Source: Variovorax gossypii
GTDB lineage: Bacteria > Pseudomonadota > Gammaproteobacteria > Burkholderiales > Burkholderiaceae_C
Direction: 5' to 3'
Length of the DNA stretch: 64,000 bases
NCBI RefSeq assembly: GCF_003965815.1
Contig: NZ_RXOE01000007.1
Location: forward strand, 124,001-188,000
Part shown: piece after piece, positions 8,055 through 17,166 of the stretch
Position numbering within the stretch: the stretch's first letter is position 1
Layout of the letters: each line of letters starts with the position of its first letter
The notes under the pieces: generated by a model
What the model was told of the DNA's origin: nothing
The model's database searches: none
Seen by the model: only the letters and a program-made list of their open reading frames with translations
Program-made: the position numbers and the translations under genes

Positions 8055-8527
8055 AGACCGCCCGTCGCGCGCTCACCGTCGCCGCCTTGTCCATCCTGGG
8101 CGCCCTGTTCGCCACGCAGGCGGATGCTGCCACCTACCGCGTGGACGACACCGGCACCGTCGTCAGCCAGGCGGTCACCCAGATGCGCTGGCGCCAGCCC
8201 GTGCCGGGTCGTATCGCGGACAACACCGTCGAAGCGCAGCTCTCCGTTGCGCTGCGCCTGAACCTGTCGCAGTGGGTGATGCGCCAGGCCCGCATCTACA
8301 TGCTGCTGGCCCCCACCGAGAACGAGCGGCTGGTCGTCACCTGGCGCACGCAGGGCCGGCTGCTGCCCGGTTCGATGCGCGGCGGCGACCGCGTGCTGGT
8401 CTACGAGGGCGTGGTGCGCGAATCCTTCCTGCAGGAAACCATCCTGCTGAACCTCACCGCCGACGGCCGCGCGCTCGAGCGCGCCCAGTCGCTGAATTTC
8501 AACTTCGAGATCGAGATGACGCCATGA
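8051..8527 (+). CDS. Small exported protein of the chaperone cluster
   Basis: A 158-residue protein with a signal peptide ending near ATQADA. The mature part is rich in predicted beta strands and Arg (QMRWRQPVPGRI, LRLNLSQWVMRQARIYML) and ends with alternating hydrophobics, SLNFNFEIEMTP, a pattern common in subunits completed by strand exchange. It is linked by 4-nt overlaps both to the second subunit gene and to the chaperone gene, so it is almost surely part of the same assembly. Minor subunit, adaptor or base component are all possible. I do not recognise a family. Confidence 0.7.
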   Translation: MKTARRALTVAALSILGALFATQADAATYRVDDTGTVVSQAVTQMRWRQPVPGRIADNTVEAQLSVALRLNLSQWVMRQARIYMLLAPTENERLVVTWRTQGRLLPGSMRGGDRVLVYEGVVRESFLQETILLNLTADGRALERAQSLNFNFEIEMTP

Positions 8528-9360
8528 CGCGCGCGATCGGACCTCTTCTTCTTTCCTCCCGTCTTCTGCGCGCACTGGCGCTGGTCGCGGCCCCCGCGTG
8601 GGCAGCCCTCTCCGCCATTCCCGCACAGGCCCAGTTCGCGCTGGCCGTCTCGCCCCCCCGCCTGGAGCTGACCGGCAAGCCCGGCGAGCGCGTACGCGAC
8701 GTGATCGAGCTGACCCATTCCGACGCGCGCCAGGGCGAATACACCTTCAAGACCGCCGACTGGACGCTCAAGCCCGACGGCTCGGTCGATTTCAGCGACG
8801 AATTGGCGCCCGGCAGCTGCCGTCCGTGGGTGGCCATCGAGCGCCGCGAGATCAGCATCGCCGCCGGCAAGCCCTACCGCTACCGCTTCGAGGTGACGCC
8901 GCCGCCCGGCACGCCGCCGGTGGAATGCCGCTTCGCGGTGCTGATCGAGGGCAAGGAGCGCACCAACGCACCCGGCACGCCGGTGGCGATGGCCGCGCGC
9001 ATCGGCGTCATCGCCTATGTGGCTGTCGGCGACGTGCAGCCCGTGCTCGATATCGCAAGCACGGCCGTGAAGCTGGTGAACGGCCAGAACCAGCCGATCC
9101 TGCGCATCCGCAACACCGGCACGGCGCACGGCCGGCTCGCGGGTTTCCTGAACGGCACCGATGCCAGCGGCGCGCGGCTCGAGTTCCAGCCGGCCACCAC
9201 GCCCATCATGCCGGGCGAGACGCGCGAGATCGCACTCACGGCAAGCAAGCCCGGCGACGCCGACACAGCCGTGGCGGTGCGCTTTCCCGTCACCGTGACC
9301 GGTTCGCTCGAGTGGGGCAAGAGCGGCTCCTTCAAGGTCAACGAACGCTTCGCCCAATGA
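8524..9360 (+). CDS. PapD-like periplasmic (fimbrial-type) chaperone
   Basis: A 278-residue exported protein; a long signal region ends near AQAQ. The first Ig-like domain begins FALAVSPPRLELTGKPGERVRDVIELTH, the pattern of the chaperone A-B strands. A second domain follows from about residue 165, with IRNTGTAHGRL and a terminal strand SGSFKVNERF. Known PapD-family chaperones cap pilin subunits by donor-strand complementation and hand them to an outer-membrane usher. Length is slightly above the usual ~240 residues. Start and stop each overlap a neighbour by 4 nt. It is the best-recognised member of the cluster and defines it as a surface-assembly locus. Confidence 0.82.
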   Translation: MTRAIGPLLLSSRLLRALALVAAPAWAALSAIPAQAQFALAVSPPRLELTGKPGERVRDVIELTHSDARQGEYTFKTADWTLKPDGSVDFSDELAPGSCRPWVAIERREISIAAGKPYRYRFEVTPPPGTPPVECRFAVLIEGKERTNAPGTPVAMAARIGVIAYVAVGDVQPVLDIASTAVKLVNGQNQPILRIRNTGTAHGRLAGFLNGTDASGARLEFQPATTPIMPGETREIALTASKPGDADTAVAVRFPVTVTGSLEWGKSGSFKVNERFAQ

Positions 9361-11480
9361 AGAAGCGGGCCCTGCGTACCGCGCTCGGACTCTGCAGCGC
9401 CGGCACGGCGCTGGCCGGCGCCGGCGCGTGGGCCCAGGGGCCGGCATCGGCGGGCGAGCCTCCGGCCGCCCCCGCGTACGTGGACCGGGTGCTCGAAGAG
9501 GGCGCGGTGGTGCCCCAGGCGGAGCCGCCCGAAGAGGCTCCCAGCACCGGCTGGCCGCGCGGATGGAGCGCCGAGCTGCAGTCCAACCGGCAGAGCAGCA
9601 GCGCCATCAAGACACAGAGCCAGACGCTGACCTTCTCCGGCTTTCTCGATACGCCCAACTACGGCACCTTCTCCGCCAACCTCAACCTGAACCGCAACCC
9701 CGCGCCGGTGTACGGCTACGGCGTGTTCGGCACCAGCGGCACCAGCTACACCGTGGTGCCCTTCACCTCGACCAACAGCAGCACCTGGCGCATCGACCAG
9801 CGCGCGATGCCCTTCGACGGCGGGTGGTTCGGCAACAGCGCCATCGGCAACATCAACATGGCCAGCACGCCGCTGGCGCGCGGCGTGGGCCGGGTGTTCA
9901 TCCCCAGCCTGCCTATCGAAGGTGCGTCGGTGAGCATCGAGCAGCCCGGCCGCACGCAGTTCAATGCCTCGGCAGGACGGCTCGGCTACTTCGACGGACT
10001 GGCCTTCGAGGGCTTCTCCGCCGGGCGCGGCACCGCGGCCAGCGTCGGCGCGCAGACGCAGATAGCCGGCGGCGACGGCCCCGCAGCATTGGGCCGCGCC
10101 GATGCCGCGGTGCAGTTCGTCGAGGCCCGCAACGTCAACATCAATGGCCTGGCCGGCTACGCGCGCGACACCCGCACGATGTGGGGGGCCGTCTCGTGGC
10201 AGGGGCTCGCGCCCTGGGCCGACACGCTCGGCAGCGGAACCGGAGGCATCGGCGACCGCATCGGCGGCATGCGCGTGCAGGCCAACCTGGTGCACAGCGA
10301 GGGACGGCCGTCGGACTCGTCGTCGAAGGCAGCCTTCGATTCGGCTTCCGGCGGCTGGCTCGACGCGGCCTGGCGCACCGACTGGTTGCAGCAGAGCGCC
10401 TCGCTGTTCTACTTCCAGCCCTCGCTGCGCTGGGGCTCCGACACGCTGCCCAACAACCTGCGCGGCGCCTCGTGGCGCGGCGACATCTCCACCCGCCAGT
10501 GGCAGCTGGGCAGCAACATCGAAGTCAGCGACAGCGTGAGCGGCCCGGGACGCAGCTCTGTCTACGCCAACCTGTACGGCCGCTACCGCTTCGATTCGCG
10601 CGACGCCGTCTCGGGCAACCTGGCCGTGCGCAGCGGTTCCTACGCCGCGCAATCGGCCCAGGTGACGTGGGAGCACCAGTCCGACCTGGGCTTCACCCAG
10701 TGGCGAACCGACGTGGCGCACGGCGTCGAGATGCGAGTGCTGCGCACCAGCCTCGATCACGCCTGGCGCGTGGGCGAGGCGCAGACGCTCTCGACCTCGC
10801 TGGCCATCGAGCAATCGAACCGCGCGGGCACCAGCCAGCGCACCGTGTACTGGGGCGTGCTCGGCACCACGCCGCTCATGGCTGGTGCCCGGCTCGACCT
10901 GAGCCTGCGCGGCAGCAACAGCATCGGCGGCAACAGCTCGCGCTTCCTCAGCGCCAATGCGCGGCTGGCCTGGCCGCTGGGCGGCGGCTGGTCGTTCATC
11001 ACGCAGTTCACCGCCTCGCGCGGACAGGAAGCGCTCGACCCCGCCGTGGTGTCGGCCCTGACTACCGCCACGCAGCAGCCGACGCTGGTCGTGCCGTCCA
11101 CCCGATCGTTCATGCTGGTGCTTCGCTACGAAGGCCGTGCCGGCATGGCCAATGCGCCCATCGGCGGCATACCGGGCACCGGCGACGGCCGCCTAGAGGG
11201 CCACGTGTACTACGACCAGAACAACAACGGCCGCCGCGAGGCCAGCGAAGGCGGCGTTGCCGGCGTCACCGTGCGCATCGACCGCCGCTACGTCACGCAG
11301 ACCGACGCCCAGGGCTTCTACAGCTTCCCGGCGGTGGCCGGAGGCAGCCACGAGGTCGAGGTGGTGCAGGACACCCTGCCGCTGCCCTGGAGCAGCGGCC
11401 CGGGCTCGTCCACGCAGCGCGTCGACATCCGCTTGCGCGGCACTTCCGTGTCCGACTTCGCGGTCCAGAAAGACCGCTGA
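9357..11480 (+). CDS. Usher-like outer-membrane beta-barrel with C-terminal SdrD-B-like domain
   Basis: A 707-residue exported protein. After the signal peptide and a Pro/Glu-rich linker (about 30-65) most of the chain is alternating Ser/Thr/aromatic strands typical of a large outer-membrane barrel (SANLNLNRNP, YANLYGRYRF, LSANARLAWPLG). From about residue 612 it ends in a B-type beta-sandwich: EGHVYYDQNNNGRREASEGG, GVTVRIDRRY, TDAQGFYSFPAV, close to SdrD-B/CNA-B or carboxypeptidase-regulatory-like domains. I see no classical FimD/PapC plug or N-terminal domain signature. Position after the chaperone (4-nt overlap) implies an usher role. The function is inferred. Confidence 0.72.
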   Translation: MKKRALRTALGLCSAGTALAGAGAWAQGPASAGEPPAAPAYVDRVLEEGAVVPQAEPPEEAPSTGWPRGWSAELQSNRQSSSAIKTQSQTLTFSGFLDTPNYGTFSANLNLNRNPAPVYGYGVFGTSGTSYTVVPFTSTNSSTWRIDQRAMPFDGGWFGNSAIGNINMASTPLARGVGRVFIPSLPIEGASVSIEQPGRTQFNASAGRLGYFDGLAFEGFSAGRGTAASVGAQTQIAGGDGPAALGRADAAVQFVEARNVNINGLAGYARDTRTMWGAVSWQGLAPWADTLGSGTGGIGDRIGGMRVQANLVHSEGRPSDSSSKAAFDSASGGWLDAAWRTDWLQQSASLFYFQPSLRWGSDTLPNNLRGASWRGDISTRQWQLGSNIEVSDSVSGPGRSSVYANLYGRYRFDSRDAVSGNLAVRSGSYAAQSAQVTWEHQSDLGFTQWRTDVAHGVEMRVLRTSLDHAWRVGEAQTLSTSLAIEQSNRAGTSQRTVYWGVLGTTPLMAGARLDLSLRGSNSIGGNSSRFLSANARLAWPLGGGWSFITQFTASRGQEALDPAVVSALTTATQQPTLVVPSTRSFMLVLRYEGRAGMANAPIGGIPGTGDGRLEGHVYYDQNNNGRREASEGGVAGVTVRIDRRYVTQTDAQGFYSFPAVAGGSHEVEVVQDTLPLPWSSGPGSSTQRVDIRLRGTSVSDFAVQKDR

Positions 11481-11587
11481 GAAAAAAGCGGCCCCAGCCC
11501 TACACTTCCTCCCGTTCCTGCCGATATCCGGAGACCGGGCGCGCGCGCCGCGCCCGAACCTCATGTTCTTACGACGGATCGGGTCTT

Positions 11588-11899
11588 ATGACGGGAAGTT
11601 GGCTTCAATCGGGGCGCGCCGCGCTGGCCGCGCTGCTGCTCACGCCGATGCTGAGCGTGGCGGAGAACGGCTTCGGCACCAACTCGGCGACCGCGAGGCT
11701 GCGCTTTACCGTGATCGTGCCGCCCGTGTTCCGCGTGCTGCAGGTCACGCCGACCGCCGACGGCTACGACTACCTCATCTGGACCAACATGAAGTCCGTC
11801 ATGATCGGCGGGCGCGAATACCGCTTCACCCGGCTCGGCGAGAACACCGTGCGCGTGCCCACGGCGCCGGGTGACACCTGGGTCGTGCACGGGCTCTAG
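11588..11899 (+). CDS. Short exported paralogue of the first subunit
   Basis: A 103-residue protein with an N-terminal hydrophobic signal (AALAALLLTPMLSVAE). The mature start, NSATARLRFTVIVPPVFRVLQV, is clearly related to SATARLNFTVTIPRVMYLQV of the protein at 6721, but the long Gly/Thr body is missing and the chain ends after a DYLIWTNMKSV...REYRF section. It lies 107 nt after the barrel gene without overlap, so it could have its own signals. It may be an anchor, cap or assembly terminator for the subunits (inference). The next gene is convergent. Confidence 0.65.
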   Translation: MTGSWLQSGRAALAALLLTPMLSVAENGFGTNSATARLRFTVIVPPVFRVLQVTPTADGYDYLIWTNMKSVMIGGREYRFTRLGENTVRVPTAPGDTWVVHGL

Positions 11900-11911
11900 A
11901 CACGCCTGCGC

Positions 11912-11941
11912 AACAAGAAAAGCCCCGCTCGCTGCGGGCTT
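11912..11941 (-). terminator. Terminator between convergent genes
   Basis: Read on the minus strand, an AAGCCCGC/GCGGGGCTT stem (one bulged base) is followed by TTTTCTTG, suited to ending the lipoprotein transcript. On the plus strand the same stem could also end the surface-assembly transcript, though its T tract is poor. Confidence 0.5.
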
Positions 11942-11946
11942 GCCGC

Positions 11947-13077
11947 TCAGTTCCGGTCGCTGGTCTCGGTCCGGTCCGGCGACAGGCACAGCGGTCCCGT
12001 GCAGGCCGACGACCGGAAAAAGATCGGCGAGTCGGGTACGCCGAAGTAGCGGAGGCCGTTGGCCGTCTGCGCGTTCGCCTGTGCTGCATTGGCCTCCTGC
12101 AGGCCGAACACGGGGTCCGGGTTGTCGAGGAACTCGTATTCGAAGCTGCTCGACTGCGTCGTGTCCTTCACGTAGTAGATGTAGTCCTTCGATTCGCCGT
12201 TCGCGTCTTTCAGGAAGCGGTCCTTCAGCAGCCGGTAGCCTTGCGCACCCTGTTCCCGGATCTGTGCCTTGACGTCCTTCACTTCGCCGCCCACCACGCT
12301 CAGCGGGCTGATCACGGCCTTGAAGTGGTAGCGCGATGCGCTGCTCAGGTCTTTCAGGAAGAACTGGTAGCCGCCCTGGTTGACCAGGAAGGGCGTGGCC
12401 CACGGCCGGTAGCCGTTCGCGCCCTGCGCGTTCGCACGGCTCACGTAGTCGGCGACGTTCTCGGCATACAACTCGGCCGACACGTCGTAGGTGGCCGACG
12501 AGCCGAGATCCTTGCGGTAGAGCACGGCGAATTCGGGGTCGAGGTTGCTGTTGAGATCGATGGGCGCCAGGATCTTGAGCAGCACCATGCCCTTGGCTCC
12601 CTGTTCCTTCGCCTGCTGCAGCAGCGCCTGCAGTGCGGTGGTCTGCAGGATGTCGTAGGTCAGCCGCTTGTACTCGTAGCTGTAGGTGCTCTCCGTGTCC
12701 TTGACCAGCATGAAGCTGTCCTGCAGGCGCACGATGGTGCCCCCGGCCTCTCCCTCGAGGTAGCGGTAGCCGGCGGCGCCCTCCCGGTTGAGCAGCGCGA
12801 TGTAGTCGTTGAAGCGCTTCTCGGCCGATTCGGTGTCCGGATCGCGGTTCTGCTCGAATTTCAGGAACTTGTAGCTCGCGGCAATGGGCGTGGGCGTCGG
12901 GGTCGGGTTGGGGTTCGGCTCCGGGTTGGGTTCGGGGCTCGGGCCCGCGCCCGGCCCCGGTGACGGAGGCACCCAGCCGACTGGCAGGCTCCCGAAGTTG
13001 CCGCCGCCTCCTCCACCACCGCCGCAGGCCACCAGTGCCGCCGTCGCGAGCGCCGCAAAGAACAATCTCGTTTTCAT
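11947..13077 (-). CDS. Predicted lipoprotein with four internal repeats
   Basis: A 376-residue protein with a lipobox (ATAALVAC, Cys18), a run of eight glycines, and a Pro-rich spacer at about 35-64 (PEPNPEPNPNP then TPTPTP) that would lift the domain off the membrane. The body contains four diverged units of about 58 residues beginning near 98, 158, 217 and 275. Each has an (E/Q)GA-GY(R) turn followed some 20-25 residues later by a K-D-(3)-S/T-(2)-Y/F strand motif. The first unit reads REGAAGYRYL and the fourth EQGAQGYRLL. No enzyme motif or named family is recognised. It is convergent with the assembly cluster. Confidence 0.75.
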   Translation of the reverse strand: MKTRLFFAALATAALVACGGGGGGGGNFGSLPVGWVPPSPGPGAGPSPEPNPEPNPNPTPTPTPIAASYKFLKFEQNRDPDTESAEKRFNDYIALLNREGAAGYRYLEGEAGGTIVRLQDSFMLVKDTESTYSYEYKRLTYDILQTTALQALLQQAKEQGAKGMVLLKILAPIDLNSNLDPEFAVLYRKDLGSSATYDVSAELYAENVADYVSRANAQGANGYRPWATPFLVNQGGYQFFLKDLSSASRYHFKAVISPLSVVGGEVKDVKAQIREQGAQGYRLLKDRFLKDANGESKDYIYYVKDTTQSSSFEYEFLDNPDPVFGLQEANAAQANAQTANGLRYFGVPDSPIFFRSSACTGPLCLSPDRTETSDRN

Positions 13078-13262
13078 GATCCTCTACTCCTGTTTGTTCG
13101 TGATTCGCCGCCGCAAGAAAAAAGAGGGCGGGCGGCGAAGCGAGCGAAGGTAGGCGCGCGGGCACGCCCAACACAGTGCAGAAAGTCACTGCGTTGCAGG
13201 AAGCGCGAGGAATACGGGAGGGAGTTAAGACGAAAGGATTGGCCCCGGGGCAGGCCCCGCGC

Positions 13263-13940
13263 TCAGGCCTTGATGCCGCAGCCGTTGAGCACGAAGGCCA
13301 CGAGCTCGCGCGCGATGGGTTCGCGGTCGATGGGCGCGTCGGGCGGCAGGCCGAGCATCACGCGCGTCTGGATCGCGTAGTCGGCATAGCTCTGGGTCAT
13401 GGCCCAGATGTGCATCAGCAGGATGCGCGCGTCGAGCGGACGCATCTGGCCGCGCGCGATCCAGCCGTTGATCACGTCGATCTTGTTCTGCGTCCAGGCC
13501 CGCGCGTTGGGCCAGTAGCGGTCGAGGTTGCGCCCACCGTCGAGGATCTCGCGCGTGAAGAGGCGCGACATCTCGGGGCTGTCGATGGCGTGGTCGAGCT
13601 TCTTGCGGATGTAGTTGCCCAGCACCGTGGCGGGGTCGCTCGCGTCCTCGAAGGAGAACACCACCTTCCATGCGTGCAGCACCTGCATCAGCAGCTCTTC
13701 GTAGAGCTCTTCCTTGCCGGCGATGTAGTAGTGCAGCTGTGGCTTGGTGAGGCCCGCGCGCGCCGCGATGGCCTGCGTGGAAGTGCCCTTCAGGCCGTGC
13801 AGGCTGAACTCCGTGACGGCTGCGGTGCGGATCGCCGCCATGATGCGCTCGCGCCCCGGCCGTGCGCGCGACAGGGGCCCGTCTGGCGCGGGCATTTCCC
13901 GGGCGGGTGAAACGGGGAGGGCGGCGGGATCGGCGTTCAT
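13263..13940 (-). CDS. TetR-family transcriptional regulator (RutR/YcdC-like C-terminus)
   Basis: A 225-residue regulator. The helix-turn-helix lies near residues 30-75 (AAIRTAAVTEFSLHGLKG, then a recognition helix in TKPQLHYYI). The C-terminal part (SRLFTREILDGG, LMHIWAMTQSYADY) resembles the YcdC-type ligand domain of RutR, which senses pyrimidines in enterobacteria; the ligand here is unknown. I chose the ATG at 13940 because longer starts would cover the palindromic control region shared with the divergent asparaginase gene. Autoregulation and control of the asparaginase are plausible. Confidence 0.82.
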   Translation of the reverse strand: MNADPAALPVSPAREMPAPDGPLSRARPGRERIMAAIRTAAVTEFSLHGLKGTSTQAIAARAGLTKPQLHYYIAGKEELYEELLMQVLHAWKVVFSFEDASDPATVLGNYIRKKLDHAIDSPEMSRLFTREILDGGRNLDRYWPNARAWTQNKIDVINGWIARGQMRPLDARILLMHIWAMTQSYADYAIQTRVMLGLPPDAPIDREPIARELVAFVLNGCGIKA

Positions 13941-13985
13941 GGTGGCGGATGGGCGGTGCGGCGGTGCGGCGGTGCGCCCGGTCGA

Positions 13986-14044
13986 TGGTAATACCACCGG
14001 CTCCACCGGCATCCCGCGCATGACCGCATGCCATGCCGGCATGG
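13986..14044. promoter_or_regulatory. Candidate operators between tetR and asparaginase
   Basis: The 181-bp divergent gap contains an 11-bp palindrome TGGTAATACCA (13986-13996) and a perfect 14-bp palindrome CCATGCCGGCATGG (14031-14044). A GGCGGTGC motif is repeated in tandem near 13950-13975. Either palindrome could bind the TetR protein; this is inferred from position only. Confidence 0.35.
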
Positions 14045-14121
14045 GCGCGGAGGGCATGCAGGCATGGTTCATGTATCGTCCTCGCCGCCTCGAAAGAATC
14101 CACTCAACACAGGAGTTCTAC

Positions 14122-15192
14122 ATGTACCTCTCTCCCCGTTTCCGTGCCTTCGCGGCCGGCGCCGCGCTGCTGGCCGCCAGCGCGCTCGCGCAGGCGCAAC
14201 AGGCGCTGCCCAACGTAGTGATCCTCGCCACCGGCGGCACCATCGCCGGTGCCGGCGCCTCGGCCGTCAACAGCGCCACCTACGCGGCCGCCAAGGTCGG
14301 CGTCGAGAAGCTCATCGCCGGCCTGCCGGAGCTCTCGAAGGTTGCCAACGTGCGCGGCGAGCAGGTGTTCCAGGTCGCATCGGAAAGCCTGACCAACGAC
14401 AACCTGCTGACGCTGGCCAAGCGCGTGTCGGCGCTGTCGAAGCAGTCGGACGTGGATGGCATCGTCATCACCCACGGCACCGATACGCTGGAAGAAACCG
14501 CCTACTTCCTCACGCTGACCGTGCACACGAACAAGCCGATCGTGGTGGTCGGCTCGATGCGCCCGGGCACCGCGCTGTCGGCCGACGGCGCACTGAACCT
14601 GTACAACGCCGTGAACGTGGCGGGCAGCAAGGACGCAATGGGCAAGGGCGTGCTCGTGACGATGAACGACAACATCGACACCGGCCGCGACGTGAGCAAG
14701 AACGTCAACATCAAGACCAGCGCCTTCTCCAGCCAGTGGGGCCCGCTGGGCATGATCGTCGAGGGCCGCAACTACTGGTTCCGCGCGCCGGTCAAGCGCC
14801 ACACCATGAACTCGGAATTCGACATCGACAGCATCACCACGCTGCCGCCGGTGGAGATCGCCATGGGCTACGAGGGCGTGAGCTCGGTGGCCATCGACGC
14901 CATCGCCAAGAGCGGCGCCAAGGCGCTGATCCATGGCGGCACCGGCAACGGCTCGGTGGCCGATCGCATCGTGCCGAACCTGCAGAAGGCCCGCTCCGAC
15001 GGCGTGATCGTGATCCGCAGCGCCCGCGTGCCCGACGGCTTCGTGATCCGCAACGCCGAGCAGCCCGACGACAAGTACGACTGGGTGGTGGCGCACGACC
15101 TGCGCCCGCAGAAGGCGCGCATCCTGGCGATGGTCGCCCTGACCAAGACCAACAACACCAAGGAACTGCAGCGCATCTTCTGGGAGTACTGA
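14122..15192 (+). CDS. ansB: Periplasmic L-asparaginase / glutaminase-asparaginase (type II)
   Basis: A 356-residue exported enzyme hydrolysing asparagine (and possibly glutamine) to the acid plus ammonia. A signal peptide ends near ALAQAQ. The first catalytic threonine is T40 in ILATGGTIAG, and the second triad is T120-D121 in THGTDTLEET. The C-terminus LQRIFWEY matches type II enzymes. AGGAG precedes the ATG by 7 nt. It is divergent from a TetR regulator and is followed by a strong terminator, so it is a single-gene unit, probably for nitrogen scavenging. Glutaminase activity cannot be ruled in or out. Confidence 0.92.
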   Translation: MYLSPRFRAFAAGAALLAASALAQAQQALPNVVILATGGTIAGAGASAVNSATYAAAKVGVEKLIAGLPELSKVANVRGEQVFQVASESLTNDNLLTLAKRVSALSKQSDVDGIVITHGTDTLEETAYFLTLTVHTNKPIVVVGSMRPGTALSADGALNLYNAVNVAGSKDAMGKGVLVTMNDNIDTGRDVSKNVNIKTSAFSSQWGPLGMIVEGRNYWFRAPVKRHTMNSEFDIDSITTLPPVEIAMGYEGVSSVAIDAIAKSGAKALIHGGTGNGSVADRIVPNLQKARSDGVIVIRSARVPDGFVIRNAEQPDDKYDWVVAHDLRPQKARILAMVALTKTNNTKELQRIFWEY

Positions 15193-15230
15193 TCTCCTCT
15201 GGGGGCGTCTTCGGCACCCCGTGCGTACCG

Positions 15231-15269
15231 GGCCGCAGCGGTGAAAGCCGCCGCGGCCTTTTCTTTTTT
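15231..15269 (+). terminator. Intrinsic terminator of the asparaginase gene
   Basis: A GGCCGC-GCGG stem pairs with CCGC-GCGGCC around a short loop (TGAAAG region), followed by TTTTCTTTTTT. It lies 38 nt after the asparaginase stop and ends a few bases before the convergent PAP2 gene stop. Confidence 0.75.
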
Positions 15270-15274
15270 CCTGC

Positions 15275-16093
15275 CTATCGGCGTCCCGTTCCGCGATGGT
15301 GCCGGGCGTACTCGATGCTCGCGATGCAGATCGCCAGCCATGCGGTGCCCGAGCACAGCCCCGCGAGCACGTCGCTCGGGAAGTGGGCCCGCACGAAGAT
15401 GCGGCTGCAGGCCACGGTGACGATCACGGCGGTCGCGGCCATCACCGAAGGCACCCGCCAGCGCGCCGGCAGCATGCGCAGCCCCAGGTAGCCCAGCATG
15501 CCGTAGAGCACCATCGAGCCCGAGCTGTGGCCGCTCGGAAAGGAATAGCCCGACACCTGCGCGAAGCCGAAGTCGTGCACCGGCCGCGCGCGCTCGAAGA
15601 TGTGCTTGAGCATGTGGTTCAGCACCGCATTGCCGACCGTGGCCGCGACCCAGCCGGCCGCGAAGCCGCGATGTCCGCGCAGCCATAGCGCCACCGCCAC
15701 GCCGGTGCACAGCAGCACCACGGTGATCGGGTCGGCCAGGTGGGTGAGCCACGAGAACACCTCGCGCACTGCCGGCGGGGTATGGATGCCCACCGAATGG
15801 CTGATCGTCTCGTCCAGCAGGCCCATCGGCCGGCCGTCGCCCAGGCCTTCGGCCACTTCGGCGAACCCCCAGGCCAGCGCCAGCACGGCCGCGGCGCCGA
15901 TGGCCAGCCCGCCGAACAGCAGCCCGGTGCCCGGCTCGGGCTGCGCCGCGCGGCGGCGCCGCAGGTGTTCGAAGCTCCAGGCGGCGATGCCGGCGACCAG
16001 GGTCAGCAGGGCGAGAAGAACCAGGAATCCGGGCCAGGCCTGGGCGCCGACGCGTTCTCCCAGGGCGATCAAAGCGGCATGGTCAACGGGCAT
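15275..16093 (-). CDS. PAP2-family membrane phosphatase
   Basis: A 272-residue integral membrane protein with about six hydrophobic segments. The three phosphatase motifs are intact: K(6)RP at 163-171 (KHIFERARP), PSGH at 186-189 and SR(5)H(3)D at 230-241 (SRIFVRAHFPSD). Such enzymes dephosphorylate lipid phosphates (phosphatidic acid, phosphatidylglycerophosphate or undecaprenyl pyrophosphate) at the outer face of the inner membrane. The start at 16093 gives normal family length. It is divergent from glyQ. The lipid substrate cannot be told from sequence. Confidence 0.88.
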   Translation of the reverse strand: MPVDHAALIALGERVGAQAWPGFLVLLALLTLVAGIAAWSFEHLRRRRAAQPEPGTGLLFGGLAIGAAAVLALAWGFAEVAEGLGDGRPMGLLDETISHSVGIHTPPAVREVFSWLTHLADPITVVLLCTGVAVALWLRGHRGFAAGWVAATVGNAVLNHMLKHIFERARPVHDFGFAQVSGYSFPSGHSSGSMVLYGMLGYLGLRMLPARWRVPSVMAATAVIVTVACSRIFVRAHFPSDVLAGLCSGTAWLAICIASIEYARHHRGTGRR

Positions 16094-16242
16094 GGAAGAC
16101 AGAGGGGGTTTCGGGGCGGGGGCGGGTGGGCAAAGGGCGAGAGCATAGCGGCCCGCTCCTGACTGCCCGCTGCCTCGTAAAATAGCCGGCTCGTTGCGCC
16201 GCGGGTTCTTCTCCCGCCGGGCGGCCGCCTTCACGCAGATCC

Positions 16243-17151
<909 letters not shown>

Positions 17152-17166
17152 AGCAGCTGTCGTCCC

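Noticed and set aside
9357..11480. Annotation of the barrel protein as a standard FimD/PapC usher
   Set aside because: I could not see the plug or N-terminal chaperone-binding features and the chain is shorter, with a B-type C-terminal domain; usher-like is as far as the sequence allows.
12941..13024. Gly8 and Pro-X repeats of the lipoprotein as a CRISPR or tandem-repeat array
   Set aside because: They encode a glycine run and Pro-Glu/Pro-Asn/Pro-Thr stalk in frame behind a lipobox; no spacer structure.
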